A stretch of 54,905 bases of DNA, from assembly GCA_002349565.1 (NCBI GenBank), contig DEDN01000001.1:1-54905 (forward strand). The letters run 5' to 3'. The DNA is from Alphaproteobacteria bacterium UBA2903 (lineage in GTDB: Bacteria; Pseudomonadota; Alphaproteobacteria; CAAGCB01; CAG-977). The notes below the pieces were generated by a model. It saw nothing but the letters and a program-made list of their open reading frames with translations, was not told where the DNA came from and ran no database searches. Shown here in pieces: positions 1-8,807 of this stretch. Every line of letters starts with the position of its first letter. Position 1 is the first letter of the stretch. Both the position numbers and the translations under genes were made by a program.

Positions 1-89
1 CTCTCTCTAATAGCTCCGCCCCGCCATCGCGGCGCAAAAACGGGTATATGCCTGTACGAACTTAATGTCAACATCTTTTTTCAAAAAAA

Positions 90-117
90 TTCACTTTTTT
101 TTATTCCGAGGTATGAT
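90..117 (+). promoter_or_regulatory. Possible promoter of lptG
   Basis: A TTCACT box (90-95) and a TATGAT box (112-117) are separated by 16 bases in an AT-rich stretch about 40 bp before the lptG start. The -35 box is a weak match. The first 90 bases of the window otherwise show no gene I can recognise. Confidence 0.3.
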
Positions 118-156
118 ATCTGTTTAAGAGAAACGTTTTTCAAAGGGATTCCGCCG

Positions 157-1254
157 ATGTCCGCGCCAAAACTTATCAGCCGTTATATCTTGCGTCAGTT
201 TTTGATGTCGTTTTTTGCCGTCATGCTGACCTTGGGATTCATTATATTATTGTTTGACGTTATCGAGCTGATGAAAAAAGAAGCCGCCGTTCCCTCTTTC
301 GGTTTTGCGAACGTGCTTGTCATGGGGCTTTTGAAACTGCCGAACATGCTGATTACGATTCTGCCGTTCGGCGTGCTGATCGGAGCCATCATCGTTTTCT
401 GGCGTCTGACCAAAAGCCACGAATTGGTCATTATCCGCGCGGCGGGACAATCCGTTTGGCAATTCATCACGCCGCTGCTGATAATTTCTTTTTTGATAGG
501 TGTATTTTCGGTCACGGTCTTCAACCCCTTTGCGGCGACCATGTACGCGAAATACCAGCGACTCGACGACGATCGAAAGGGATTGCCCCATATTTCGACG
601 GCATCGCGGGATTTGTGGCTGCGGGAACACCGCGACGGAAAAATGTACACTCTGCACGCCAACGGTCTGCGGCAGGAAAAGTTCGAACTGACGCTGCGCG
701 GCGTCAGCATTATGGAGTTTTCGGAAAACAACGCTTTTTTGAAACGAATCGATGCCAACAAAGCCGCTTTACAGGACGGTTTTTTCGAACTGCACAACGC
801 AAGAACTTACACTCCTGGAAAAAATATTGAATTTAACGGCTCGATTCGGATTCCGACGGAATTGACTTTGGGCAAAATTCAGGAAAATTTCGCTTCCCCC
901 GAAACCATATCGTTTTGGGACCTGCCGAAATTGATCGATTTTTTCGAAAGTTCGGGCTTTTCGGCGCATTCGCACAGATTGCACCTGCATTCTTTGATTG
1001 TTTCGCCGTTTTTGCTGATGACAATGGTTCTGATCGCCGCCGTTTTTTCGGTCGACCCGAATCAGCGCCGCGGCGGCGGAGCGTTAAAGCTGTCTTGCGC
1101 AATTGCCAGCGGTTTTTTGCTGTATTTTATGACGCGCATCACTTACGCGATGGGATTCGCCGCGAATCTGCCGATCGTTTTTGCGACATGGAGTCCGCCC
1201 GTTATTTTCGCTTTGCTGAGCGTTGCTGTTTTGCTGCACCGTGAAGACGGCTAG
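157..1254 (+). CDS. lptG: LptG, LPS export ABC transporter permease
   Basis: Inner-membrane permease of the LptBFG transporter, which extracts lipopolysaccharide from the inner membrane and pushes it onto the LptC-LptA bridge. The 365-residue protein has the YjgP/YjgQ layout: two pairs of hydrophobic segments (about 10-35 and 50-125), a periplasmic beta-rich domain (about 130-265) and a final group of membrane helices (about 280-360). The FDVIELM segment after the first helix and the SFWDLPKLIDFFESSGF stretch favour LptG over LptF. The start follows an AAAGGGA ribosome site. No lptF is adjacent, although lptF and lptG are often neighbours in proteobacteria. Its TAG stop overlaps the stop of the convergent HAD gene within one CTAG palindrome. 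Confidence 0.88.
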   Translation: MSAPKLISRYILRQFLMSFFAVMLTLGFIILLFDVIELMKKEAAVPSFGFANVLVMGLLKLPNMLITILPFGVLIGAIIVFWRLTKSHELVIIRAAGQSVWQFITPLLIISFLIGVFSVTVFNPFAATMYAKYQRLDDDRKGLPHISTASRDLWLREHRDGKMYTLHANGLRQEKFELTLRGVSIMEFSENNAFLKRIDANKAALQDGFFELHNARTYTPGKNIEFNGSIRIPTELTLGKIQENFASPETISFWDLPKLIDFFESSGFSAHSHRLHLHSLIVSPFLLMTMVLIAAVFSVDPNQRRGGGALKLSCAIASGFLLYFMTRITYAMGFAANLPIVFATWSPPVIFALLSVAVLLHREDG

Positions 1255-1898
1255 CCCAGCAAATCAGGCAGTTTTGTAAAGTCGTCAAAAGTCAGATCCG
1301 CCCCTGCGGCTGTGAGCTTTTCGGCATGATCCGGCGCGCAATGCGATCCGCCCGCAAAGCCGAAAACCGTCATTTTTGCGGCTTTTGCGCCAACAATACC
1401 CGAAACGCTGTCCTCGATCACAACGCAGTTTTCAGGCGATTCGCCCATTTTTTCCGCCGCATACAGGAAAATGTCGGGAGCGGGTTTTCCGTTTTTGACA
1501 TAGTGGGAACTGAACGTGTTGCTTTTATTAAAAAACGACTCGAGATGTGCGACTCGCAGACATTGGAACAGCCGTTCGGGTCTGCTGCCCGACGCGATGC
1601 ACATCGGCAAAGCCAGTTTCGGCAGCGTTTCCAAAACGCCTTTGACGGGTAAAAGTTCGCGTTCCATCAAATCTTCGACGGCGGTGTTGACATGCGCCAA
1701 AAAATCGGACGGCAAAGTGCAATGATATTCTTCCTCGATCATTTTGCAAATCAGCGCGCCCGTACGTCCCGTATAGCCGAGCATGGCTTGCAGACTGACA
1801 TCGGCATACGGTTTCAAGCAGTCCGACCAGACTTGACAGCCCAGCAATTCGCTGTCAATCAAAACGCCGTCAAAATCAAAAATTATAAGCTTATTCAT
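1251..1898 (-). CDS. HAD-IA family phosphatase / phosphoglucomutase-like
   Basis: A 215-residue haloacid dehalogenase superfamily hydrolase. Motif I is FDFDGVLIDSE near the N-terminus, with the nucleophile and general-acid aspartates. Motif II is the SGS near residue 108, a motif III lysine lies in KNGKPAPDIF, and motif IV is VIEDSVSG. The helical cap between motifs I and II places it with beta-phosphoglucomutase/phosphatase-like members (Gph, YieH). The substrate cannot be read from sequence. The ATG at 1898 is preferred over an in-frame upstream start at 2009, because the family begins just before motif I and the extra 37 residues would lie inside recX. The start overlaps the recX stop by 8 bp, so the two are probably translationally coupled. 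Confidence 0.85.
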   Translation of the reverse strand: MNKLIIFDFDGVLIDSELLGCQVWSDCLKPYADVSLQAMLGYTGRTGALICKMIEEEYHCTLPSDFLAHVNTAVEDLMERELLPVKGVLETLPKLALPMCIASGSRPERLFQCLRVAHLESFFNKSNTFSSHYVKNGKPAPDIFLYAAEKMGESPENCVVIEDSVSGIVGAKAAKMTVFGFAGGSHCAPDHAEKLTAAGADLTFDDFTKLPDLLG

Positions 1899-2424
1899 AA
1901 AAATCCCCGTCTTCGCCCGTTTCAAGAGCCTGTTTTGCAACCTCGAAAGAAAAACCCGCGCGCGCCATCGCCGCCAAATCTTTTTTAAAACATTCTTTTT
2001 GTTTTTCAAGAGGGCGGCAGCAGCCGATTTTTTTCTTTTGAACGAATCGGCGCGCGGCGTCCAAATCCGAATCGGTCAACGCTGCCGTCAATTCCAGAAT
2101 CAGATCCGAGTCGATTCCCGCCGTTTTCAATTTTCCGATCAAATATCGGCGCGATTTTCCCGCACTTTGACACCGGCGCACGACACCTTCCGCAAAGCGG
2201 CGGTCGTCAACGTAGCCGTCGGCAACCGCTTTGATTACAATCGAATCGACAGCGGCATCAATGTCGGCGGGAATGTCAGCGCCTTTCATCCTTTCCTTTA
2301 AGACGCGACGCAACAAAATTTTTCTCAACTGCTCGACAGAACTTTCATACCGCCCTAAATAATACAAGGCGATGTTGGTCAGTCTTTTGACCGTCAAAGG
2401 ACGCGCGTTTTTGGATTCGGGCAT
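1891..2424 (-). CDS. recX: RecX, regulator of RecA
   Basis: RecX binds RecA filaments and limits RecA recombinase and coprotease activity. The 177-residue protein has the all-helical tandem three-helix repeats of the family. The N-terminal signature LTNIALYYLGRYESSVEQL matches the start of the first repeat (A-x-x-Y-L-x-x-R-x-x-S). Two further repeats are visible around DDRRFAEGVVRRC and DAARRFVQKK. recA is not adjacent in this window. The gene is divergent from hslO and heads a two-gene minus-strand unit with the HAD phosphatase, whose start it overlaps. Confidence 0.88.
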   Translation of the reverse strand: MPESKNARPLTVKRLTNIALYYLGRYESSVEQLRKILLRRVLKERMKGADIPADIDAAVDSIVIKAVADGYVDDRRFAEGVVRRCQSAGKSRRYLIGKLKTAGIDSDLILELTAALTDSDLDAARRFVQKKKIGCCRPLEKQKECFKKDLAAMARAGFSFEVAKQALETGEDGDFYE

Positions 2425-2512
2425 TTTTTTGCTTTCAAAAGTGAGATTAACCGTCGGTATTAAATCTTTTTAAAGAAAGTTATAGCATTAAATTGAAAAA
2501 GGAGGAAGTCGT

Positions 2513-3418
2513 ATGACCGATACGTCTGAAAATATTGTTCAACCCTATCTGATCGATTCCGGAATGTCACGCGGGCAAGCCGTCCGATTGACGTCGGTTC
2601 TGGATACGATCATCGGTCAGCACGGCTACCCCGAATCGGTCGGCAGGTTTTTGTCCGAAGCAGCCGTTTTAACGGTCCTGTTGGCGTCTTCGGTCAAATA
2701 TGACGGCGTTTTTTCGCTCCAAATCCAAAGCGACGGGGCGATATCGATGTTGGTAATCGACTTGACGACAACGGGGCAAATACGGGGCTATGCTCGGTTT
2801 GACGAAGCCGCTTTGAAACAGGCGGAACAAACACCGGACGAAAAAGAAAACCCTGTTTCCCATTACTTCGGCAACGGAACTTTGGCGTTTATGACGGAAC
2901 ACGACGGTCAATCTTACCAAGGCGTCGTCGCGTTGGAAAAAGCGTCGCTGACGGCTTGTGTTTTGGAATATTTCCGCCAATCGGAACAGATCGACACCGA
3001 AATTCGTCTGGCGGTTGACGCCCCCGACGGAAAACACGGCTGGATCGCCGGTGCGGTTTTGTTGCAAAAAATGCCTTTTGACGCGAAAACCGCCGAACTG
3101 CTGAAAAAAGAGGAAGTCGACGACCTGTGGAATACGGCGACCGTCCTCTTGAAATCATTGCAAGATTCGGAAATATTCAACACAACCTTGAGTCTTGAAA
3201 AATTGCTGTTCAGGCTGTTCAACCGGAACGATTTGCACTTTTTTATGCCCAAAAAGATAGAATTCGGTTGCCGTTGTTCAAAAGAAAAGGTAATAGAAAT
3301 GTTAAAGCGCTTTTCACTGCAGGACAGAAAAGAGATGGCTGTCGACGGAGCTATTAAAATCGACTGCCGTTTTTGCGGAAAGAGCTATACGTTAACGTTA
3401 AAAGATTTAGGAGAATAA
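2513..3418 (+). CDS. hslO: Hsp33, redox-regulated holdase chaperone
   Basis: Hsp33 is a cytoplasmic holdase that becomes active when its C-terminal zinc-binding cysteines are oxidised. The 301-residue protein has the family length. An N-terminal alpha/beta domain is followed by a helical linker and a C-terminal zinc domain with paired cysteines in FGCRCSKEK and CRFCGKSY, giving the CxC...CxxC arrangement needed for the redox switch. The start is preceded by a strong AAGGAGGAAG ribosome site. It is followed 6 bp later by a lipoprotein gene in the same direction, so they are likely co-transcribed. Confidence 0.93.
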   Translation: MTDTSENIVQPYLIDSGMSRGQAVRLTSVLDTIIGQHGYPESVGRFLSEAAVLTVLLASSVKYDGVFSLQIQSDGAISMLVIDLTTTGQIRGYARFDEAALKQAEQTPDEKENPVSHYFGNGTLAFMTEHDGQSYQGVVALEKASLTACVLEYFRQSEQIDTEIRLAVDAPDGKHGWIAGAVLLQKMPFDAKTAELLKKEEVDDLWNTATVLLKSLQDSEIFNTTLSLEKLLFRLFNRNDLHFFMPKKIEFGCRCSKEKVIEMLKRFSLQDRKEMAVDGAIKIDCRFCGKSYTLTLKDLGE

Positions 3419-3424
3419 CCTATT

Positions 3425-4108
3425 ATGTCTTTCAAGCTTTCACGCCTGATTTCCGCGGTATTGGCGACAACTGTAACGGCAGCGTGCGTATCGGACGGCG
3501 ATTCGGCGCCGTATGCTTACGCGCCCGACCAGAAGCCTTATGAAACAACGGCTCCGCAGGCTTATACGGATGCGAACGCCCAGCCGTACGTCCCGCAAGC
3601 GCAGGGCAATTTCTATCAGATTGTTCCGCAAGGTCAGAAAATCCGCTTTAAAGCGCAGGACATCAAGTTTATTTCCAGCTACAACGCCCCTGGCAGACTG
3701 CCGAACGTTGATCATCTGATGCTGGTTTATCCCGAACAGATCGTTCACAAATGGGCTGTCAACCGCTTCGGCATCGACAAGACGCCCGACCGCCACGTCC
3801 GCTTTATGATCAAAGACGCCAGCATTGTCGAAGAAAACATTGTGACGGGCGGTTCGATGAACAAGCAGATTCAGCAGCAATACACGGGCAAAATCGATGT
3901 AACGATCCAAGTCGTCAACGCCGAAGGGGCAATGGTCGTCGAAACGTCAGCTTCCGTTATGCGCCGCAAGATTATTGACCGTGAAGCATCGTTGGAAGAA
4001 CACGAAAATTTATGGACCATCTTGACATTTGATTTAATTAAGGCATTATCTAATCGATTGGATCAAGATTTGTCGGCTCCCGCGTTTAACGACGTGATTG
4101 AACGATAA
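3425..4108 (+). CDS. Uncharacterised lipoprotein
   Basis: A 227-residue protein I cannot assign to a named family. It has a short charged N-terminus, a hydrophobic segment and a lipobox-like VTAAC at residues 17-21, suggesting signal peptidase II cleavage before the cysteine and a lipid anchor. A Pro/Tyr/Gln/Ala-rich low-complexity stretch (about 28-62) follows, then a compact mixed alpha/beta domain (about 65-220). It lies 6 bp after hslO and 7 bp before a tRNA gene. Its position suggests co-expression with the chaperone and an envelope role, but no function can be claimed. Confidence 0.7.
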   Translation: MSFKLSRLISAVLATTVTAACVSDGDSAPYAYAPDQKPYETTAPQAYTDANAQPYVPQAQGNFYQIVPQGQKIRFKAQDIKFISSYNAPGRLPNVDHLMLVYPEQIVHKWAVNRFGIDKTPDRHVRFMIKDASIVEENIVTGGSMNKQIQQQYTGKIDVTIQVVNAEGAMVVETSASVMRRKIIDREASLEEHENLWTILTFDLIKALSNRLDQDLSAPAFNDVIER

Positions 4109-4115
4109 GAATTTC

Positions 4116-4189
4116 GCGGGTGTAGCTCAATGGCAGAGCAGCAGCTTCCCAAGCTGAATACGAGGGTTCGATTCCCTTCACCCGCTCCA
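4116..4189 (+). tRNA. tRNA-Gly (anticodon CCC)
   Basis: A complete cloverleaf can be folded. The acceptor stem pairs 4116-4122 with 4179-4185, and the D arm is GCTC/GAGC. The anticodon loop TTCCCAA (4146-4152) has CCC at 4148-4150. The T arm GAGGG/CCCTT holds a TTCGATT loop, the discriminator is T, and CCA (4187-4189) is encoded. The outermost anticodon-stem pair (4141/4157) is a G-A mismatch. It reads GGG codons. Confidence 0.96.
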
Positions 4190-4190
4190 T

Positions 4191-4220
4191 AAAAAAAGAC
4201 CGCTTAAGCGGTCTTTTTTT
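4191..4220. terminator. Bidirectional rho-independent terminator
   Basis: A perfect 30-nt palindrome with a GACCGC/GCGGTC core, flanked by seven A on one side and seven T on the other. It works as an intrinsic terminator in both directions. It closes the hslO-lipoprotein-tRNA unit from the left and the convergent HAD/rbfA operon from the right. Confidence 0.92.
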
Positions 4221-4272
4221 TATGGAACAGCGGAGGCGAAAGCGAACCCGAGAAGAGAACGCGCCAATCTTT

Positions 4273-5034
4273 TCAAATCAGCTTAAAGTGCTTTAAAGCT
4301 TTGAAAATACCGTCGTGTTCCACGTCATCGGCAACGTAGTCGGCAGCGGCTTTGGCAGCATCGGCGGCGTTGCCCATGGCGACACCCGTTCCGACGAATT
4401 CCAGCATATCGCAGTCGTTGCCGCCGTCGCCGAACGCCATGGTGTCGGCGCGGCTGATGCCGTATTTTTCCAAAACAGCGGTAATGCCCGCGCGTTTGCC
4501 GCCCGTTTTCAGCGTCAAATCAATTGCCCCTTCGCTCCAGCGGAAAGCGGTGCAGTCATGCATTTGCGCCATCAAGCCCGCCTGTTCGTCGGCGTCAACG
4601 AATGCAATCATCTGGAAAACATCTTCCGCCAAGTCGCGGCAGTTTTCGGCGGGCGGCAATTCGCGGTTCATCACGGTACGCACGCGGTCGTTGATTTCGG
4701 TGTAAACGTACCTGTCCGCCGTTTCCATAATGCCCGCCAAGTTGTGCGATTCCAGATAGTCCATAAAGCGGCGGCGGGTATCCGCCGACATTTTTTTGGT
4801 AAAGAACACACCGTCTTTGTCCGCGCAATACGATCCCGTCAACGCCAAAAAGCCGTCAAAATCGAAAATATCCTTTAAAAACGCCGTGCCTTTCAGCGGG
4901 CGCCCCGTCGCGACGAACAGCTTGACGCCCTGCGCGCGCAAAGCCCGCAAAGCCGCCAAAGTCGAATCGCAAATAACATGCGCTTTGTAATTGACTAGCG
5001 TTCCGTCAATGTCGAAAAAAACCGCTTTTACCAT
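4273..5034 (-). CDS. Cof-type HAD-IIB phosphatase (paralogue 1)
   Basis: A 253-residue cytoplasmic HAD-superfamily phosphatase of the Cof/YbjI type. Motif I is FFDIDGTLV at the N-terminus, motif II is the Thr in VATGR, a C2-type cap occupies about residues 80-180, and motif IV is FGDGGNDCDML near residue 202. Family members dephosphorylate sugar phosphates, nucleotides or flavin precursors; the substrate here is unknown. It lies 1 bp downstream of a paralogue and ends the nusA-infB operon. Its N-terminal 46 residues are almost identical to that paralogue, including a 78-bp stretch of identical DNA (4900-4977 versus 5681-5758), while the cap domain has diverged widely. This suggests gene conversion or a chimeric duplication. 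Confidence 0.85.
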   Translation of the reverse strand: MVKAVFFDIDGTLVNYKAHVICDSTLAALRALRAQGVKLFVATGRPLKGTAFLKDIFDFDGFLALTGSYCADKDGVFFTKKMSADTRRRFMDYLESHNLAGIMETADRYVYTEINDRVRTVMNRELPPAENCRDLAEDVFQMIAFVDADEQAGLMAQMHDCTAFRWSEGAIDLTLKTGGKRAGITAVLEKYGISRADTMAFGDGGNDCDMLEFVGTGVAMGNAADAAKAAADYVADDVEHDGIFKALKHFKLI

Positions 5035-5035
5035 A

Positions 5036-5815
5036 TCAAATCACTTCAAACCGTTTTAAAGCGTTGAAAACGCCGTTGGCGTCGACATCGGTCGTCACAT
5101 AATCGGCGATTTGCTTGACCGCGTCCCCCGCGTTGCCCATAGCGACACCCAACCCGACGGATTTCAGCATATCGCTGTCGTTGCCGCCGTCGCCGAACGC
5201 CATCACGTCCGCCATATCAAAGCCGCATCGTTCGCAGATTTTCGCAATACCGACGGGTTTTCCGCCGTTTTTGCCGACAACGTTGATAAACAGCGGATGC
5301 CACCGCAACGCTTTGCAGTCGGGCAGCAGGCGCATCAAATCCGCCTCTTCGTCCGCTGTTACAAAAGCGGACAACTGGTAAACGCTGTCCGCTGTTTGCG
5401 ACACATCCTCGACGGACGACGGAATGGACGATTCATCCACCAGCTTCATCAGGTCGCGCACACGGTCGTTTATCAGGTTGAACACGGTGCGGTCAGCCAT
5501 TTCGAAACAGCACGCGATTTTGTTTTCGTTCATATACGGAATCGCCCCGTCAACGGCGGCGCGGTTCAGCGGTTCGTCGTGGAGGATTTTACCGTCCTTG
5601 TCCAAACACAATGCGCCGTTAAAGTAAACAAAGCCGTCGAAATCAAAGTATTCCTTGATAAATTCGGCGCTGGTCGGCGCGCGCCCCGTCGCGACGAACA
5701 GCTTGACGCCCTGCGCGCGCAAAGCCCGCAAAGCCGCCAAAGTCGAATCGCAAATAACGTGCGTTTTGTAATTGACCAGCGTTCCGTCAATGTCAAAAAA
5801 GACCGCCTTAACCAT
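5036..5815 (-). CDS. Cof-type HAD-IIB phosphatase (paralogue 2)
   Basis: A 259-residue paralogue of the downstream gene, with the same motifs: FFDIDGTLV at the N-terminus, VATGR near 42 and FGDGGNDSDML near 207. Two starts are possible. The ATG at 5815 gives the same MVKAVFF beginning as the paralogue and overlaps the rbfA stop by 8 bp. The ATG at 5833 adds six residues. Neither has a convincing ribosome site, so translation is probably coupled to rbfA. Two HAD phosphatases downstream of rbfA are unusual, since truB, rpsO and pnp commonly follow there in alphaproteobacteria. The substrate is unknown. Confidence 0.84.
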   Translation of the reverse strand: MVKAVFFDIDGTLVNYKTHVICDSTLAALRALRAQGVKLFVATGRAPTSAEFIKEYFDFDGFVYFNGALCLDKDGKILHDEPLNRAAVDGAIPYMNENKIACCFEMADRTVFNLINDRVRDLMKLVDESSIPSSVEDVSQTADSVYQLSAFVTADEEADLMRLLPDCKALRWHPLFINVVGKNGGKPVGIAKICERCGFDMADVMAFGDGGNDSDMLKSVGLGVAMGNAGDAVKQIADYVTTDVDANGVFNALKRFEVI

Positions 5816-6224
5816 CGGATTGTTCGTCGTCATGCACCGCCGTTAAGTCGCGCTGCACCTTTTCGCTGGCAAGCAGAGCGTCGATTCTGTCGGCTTCCTC
5901 CTGCGCGCCGTCCGCCAGAAAATGAATTTCGGGGGTCAGGCGCAGGCGGATTTTCGTTCCCACGATTTTGCGGAAAAATCCCGCCTGTTTGTTCAGCGCT
6001 TTCGCCAAATCGGTCGCCGTCGCGGGTTCAATCGACAGCACGGAGATATATGCCTTGCAGTACGAAAAATCGGGCGAAATTTTGACTTCCATCACCGAAA
6101 CGGGCGGACAGTCCAAAAAATCTTTCGGCACGTTGCCGCGCTGGAAACAGTCCGCCAAAATGTGGCGGATTTGTTCGCCGACGCGCAGTTGACGCTGGGT
6201 TGCGGGTTTGGAATTCGACCTCAT
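5808..6224 (-). CDS. rbfA: RbfA, 30S ribosome-binding factor
   Basis: RbfA binds the immature 30S subunit near 16S rRNA helix 1 and is needed for late maturation and cold adaptation. The 138-residue protein has the KH-like fold sequence: an N-terminal RVGEQIRHILADCF helix, VMEVKISPDFSYCKAYISV, and a C-terminal RLTPEIHFLADGAQEEADRI ending the domain near residue 120. The ATG follows a clear AAGGAG ribosome site, 12 bp after the infB stop. The infB-rbfA order is conserved in most bacteria. Confidence 0.93.
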   Translation of the reverse strand: MRSNSKPATQRQLRVGEQIRHILADCFQRGNVPKDFLDCPPVSVMEVKISPDFSYCKAYISVLSIEPATATDLAKALNKQAGFFRKIVGTKIRLRLTPEIHFLADGAQEEADRIDALLASEKVQRDLTAVHDDEQSDG

Positions 6225-6236
6225 GCTTAACGCTCC

Positions 6237-8780
6237 TTATACGCGGATGTCGTCCAGTTTGGCGGCGACTTCTTCGATTTCATAGCATTCAACCGTGTCG
6301 TCGACCATGATGTCGTTGAAGTTTTCAAAGCTCATGCCGCATTCGTAGCCCTCGCGGACTTCCTTAACGTCGTCCTTGAAGCGTTTCAGCTGCGCCAAGG
6401 TTCCCGTATGGTAAACGACGTTGGAACGCAGCAGGCGGACTTTCGCGCCGCGCTTCATCAAGCCTTCCTTGACCATGCAGCCAGCGACCTTGCCGACTTT
6501 CGAGATGTTGTAGACTTCGCGAATCTTCGCATAGCCCAAAATCTTTTCTTTCAGTTCGGGTTCCAGCATGCCTTCCAAGATGTTGTGAACCGCGTCGGCG
6601 ACTTCGTAAATCACGGAGTAGTAGCGGATTTCGATGCCGTCGCGCTTCGCCGCGGTACGCGCCAAAGTGTTCGCGCGGACGTTAAAGCCGATAATCAGCG
6701 CGCTGGACGCTTTCGCCAGCGTTACATCGGATTCGTTAATCGCGCCGACCGCCGCATGCAGAACGCGGACGCGCACCTTGTCGGTGGCAATCTTGTTCAG
6801 CGTTGCGGTAATCGCTTCGACCGATCCTTGAACATCGGCTTTGACCACGACGGGCAGTTCTTTGACTTCGCCCGCCTTAATCTTGTCGAACATCTGTTCG
6901 ACGGCGGAACGGGTGCTCTTGACCTGCAAGGCTTCGCGTTCCTTGCGCTGGCGGTAATTCGCGATTTCGCGCGCCTTGTCTTCGTTCGCAACGACGATAA
7001 AATCGTCACCCGCGCAAGGCGTGCTTTGGAAACCGATGACTTCGACGGGAACGGACGGCGTTGCGCTGTCAACGCGGTGGCCGTATTCGTTCGTCAAAGC
7101 GCGGACGCGCCCCCAGTTGTTGCCCGCGACGAAAATGTCGCCCTGTTTCAGCGTGCCGCGCTGAACCAGAACGGTCGCGACGGAACCGCGGCCTTTTTCC
7201 ATTTTGGCTTCGATAATCGCGCCTTCCGCGGAATGGTTCGGGTTGGCTTTCAAATCCAGAATTTCGGCCTGCAACAAAATGGCTTCAATCAGTTTGTCCA
7301 GATTGATGCGTTTTTTCGCCGACACTTCGACGGACAAAACATCGCCGCCCATGCTTTCGACAAAAACGCCGTGCTGCATCAAATCCTGCCGCACTTTTTC
7401 GGGGTTTGCCCCCGGAACGTCGATTTTGTTAATCGCAACGACAATGGGAACACCCGCCGCTTTCGCGTGCGTAATCGCTTCAATCGTTTGCGGCATAATA
7501 CCGTCGTTCGCCGCCACCACCAAAACAACGATGTCGGTAACTTTCGCACCGCGGGCGCGCATTTCCGTAAAGGCGGCATGCCCCGGCGTATCAATGAATG
7601 TTACGCGCTGGCCGCTTTCCAATTTGACCTGATAAGCGCCGATGTGCTGCGTAATGCCGCCCGCTTCGTGTCCCGCGACATCCGTCGAACGCAACGCGTC
7701 CAGCAAAGACGTTTTGCCGTGGTCAACATGTCCCATGACCGTCACGACGGGCGGACGGGGCTGTTTTGTTTCTTCGGCGTCGGGGGCGTCGCGCAATCCT
7801 TCCTCAACGTCGGCATCGGCGACGCGGCGGGCTTTGTGTCCCATTTCTTCGACAATGATTTGAGCGATATCGGCATCAATGGTCTGCGTAATGGTCGCCA
7901 TCACGCCCATTTTCATCAAAGCCTTGACCACGTCCGCGCCGCGTTCGCTCATCCGAGCCGCCAATTCCTGAACCGTGATGGTTTCGGGAATGACAACTTC
8001 GCGGTAAACCTTTTCGGCGGGTTTCGGCGCGCCGAACATCTTTTGACGTTCTTTTTCGCGGGCGCGTTTGATGGACGCCAAGCTTCTGCCGCGTCCCTCT
8101 TCGTCGTCGCCGCGCATCAAAGCCGACATATTGCGGCCGCCGCGCCATTTGTCGTCGTCGCCGCCGCCGCGTCTGGCTTGGCGACGATCGTCATCGCGCG
8201 ATTCTTTGTGCTTGAACGCCGTTTTGGCGCGGTGCTGTTCCGCGGCTTCGGCAGCTTCGGGGCTCATCGCGGGCTGTTGCGGACGAGCGGCGGGCTTGTC
8301 GAATTTTTTAACGGGCTTCGGCGCTTCAACGGGCTTTTTCACCACGGGCGCAGGAGCGGGAGCGGCGGCTTTTTTCGCGGCTTCCGCAGCAGCCTGTTTG
8401 GCTTTTTCCTCGGCTTCCGCCTTTTCGCGGGCGGCGCGTTCGGCGGCTTCTTTGGCTTCGCGTTCGGCGCGCAGGCGGGCTTCTTCCTCGGCTTTCGCTT
8501 TGGCTTCTTCATCGGCTTTCATCGCCGCCTGCAGAACTTTCAAGCGGTGCGCCTTTTCACTGTCCAACCCCGAAGCGGAATCGGAACGAACGCCTTGGAT
8601 ATTTCCGTGAGCATCCGTTACAAAAGAACGCTTTTTGCGGACTTCGACTTGAACGGATTTGTTGCGGCCGCCCGCCACGCTTTGATGCACGCGGTTCACA
8701 TCCACCGTTTTTTTCAGCCCCAAAGTGGGACGGGAAAGAGTCAACGGAGTTCCTTTGTTTTTATCGTTAGCGTCTGTCAT
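6237..8780 (-). CDS. infB: Translation initiation factor IF-2
   Basis: IF-2 is the GTPase that places initiator fMet-tRNA on the 30S subunit and promotes subunit joining. The 847-residue protein starts with a long, variable, charged Ala/Lys/Glu-rich region (about 1-270) holding the IF2-associated segment, then an IF2_N domain (about 270-325). The G domain has GHVDHGKTSLLD (G1, about 348), DTPGHAAF (G3) and NKID (G4). Beta-barrel domain II, domain III and the C-terminal fMet-tRNA-binding domain follow. It sits in the conserved nusA-ylxR-infB-rbfA order. A long open frame on the opposite strand is a codon-bias shadow. Confidence 0.97.
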   Translation of the reverse strand: MTDANDKNKGTPLTLSRPTLGLKKTVDVNRVHQSVAGGRNKSVQVEVRKKRSFVTDAHGNIQGVRSDSASGLDSEKAHRLKVLQAAMKADEEAKAKAEEEARLRAEREAKEAAERAAREKAEAEEKAKQAAAEAAKKAAAPAPAPVVKKPVEAPKPVKKFDKPAARPQQPAMSPEAAEAAEQHRAKTAFKHKESRDDDRRQARRGGGDDDKWRGGRNMSALMRGDDEEGRGRSLASIKRAREKERQKMFGAPKPAEKVYREVVIPETITVQELAARMSERGADVVKALMKMGVMATITQTIDADIAQIIVEEMGHKARRVADADVEEGLRDAPDAEETKQPRPPVVTVMGHVDHGKTSLLDALRSTDVAGHEAGGITQHIGAYQVKLESGQRVTFIDTPGHAAFTEMRARGAKVTDIVVLVVAANDGIMPQTIEAITHAKAAGVPIVVAINKIDVPGANPEKVRQDLMQHGVFVESMGGDVLSVEVSAKKRINLDKLIEAILLQAEILDLKANPNHSAEGAIIEAKMEKGRGSVATVLVQRGTLKQGDIFVAGNNWGRVRALTNEYGHRVDSATPSVPVEVIGFQSTPCAGDDFIVVANEDKAREIANYRQRKEREALQVKSTRSAVEQMFDKIKAGEVKELPVVVKADVQGSVEAITATLNKIATDKVRVRVLHAAVGAINESDVTLAKASSALIIGFNVRANTLARTAAKRDGIEIRYYSVIYEVADAVHNILEGMLEPELKEKILGYAKIREVYNISKVGKVAGCMVKEGLMKRGAKVRLLRSNVVYHTGTLAQLKRFKDDVKEVREGYECGMSFENFNDIMVDDTVECYEIEEVAAKLDDIRV

Positions 8781-8807
8781 AGATAAATCAGCCTTTTCCT
8801 ATGCAAA

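Noticed and set aside
456..1244. Several open frames of 60-200 codons on both strands inside lptG
   Set aside because: They are Arg/Phe-rich shadows with no ribosome sites, while lptG explains the region.
6408..8786. A 792-codon open frame on the plus strand opposite infB
   Set aside because: It mirrors infB codon by codon, gives a Phe/Arg/Gly-rich product without known motifs and arises from codon bias on the opposite strand.
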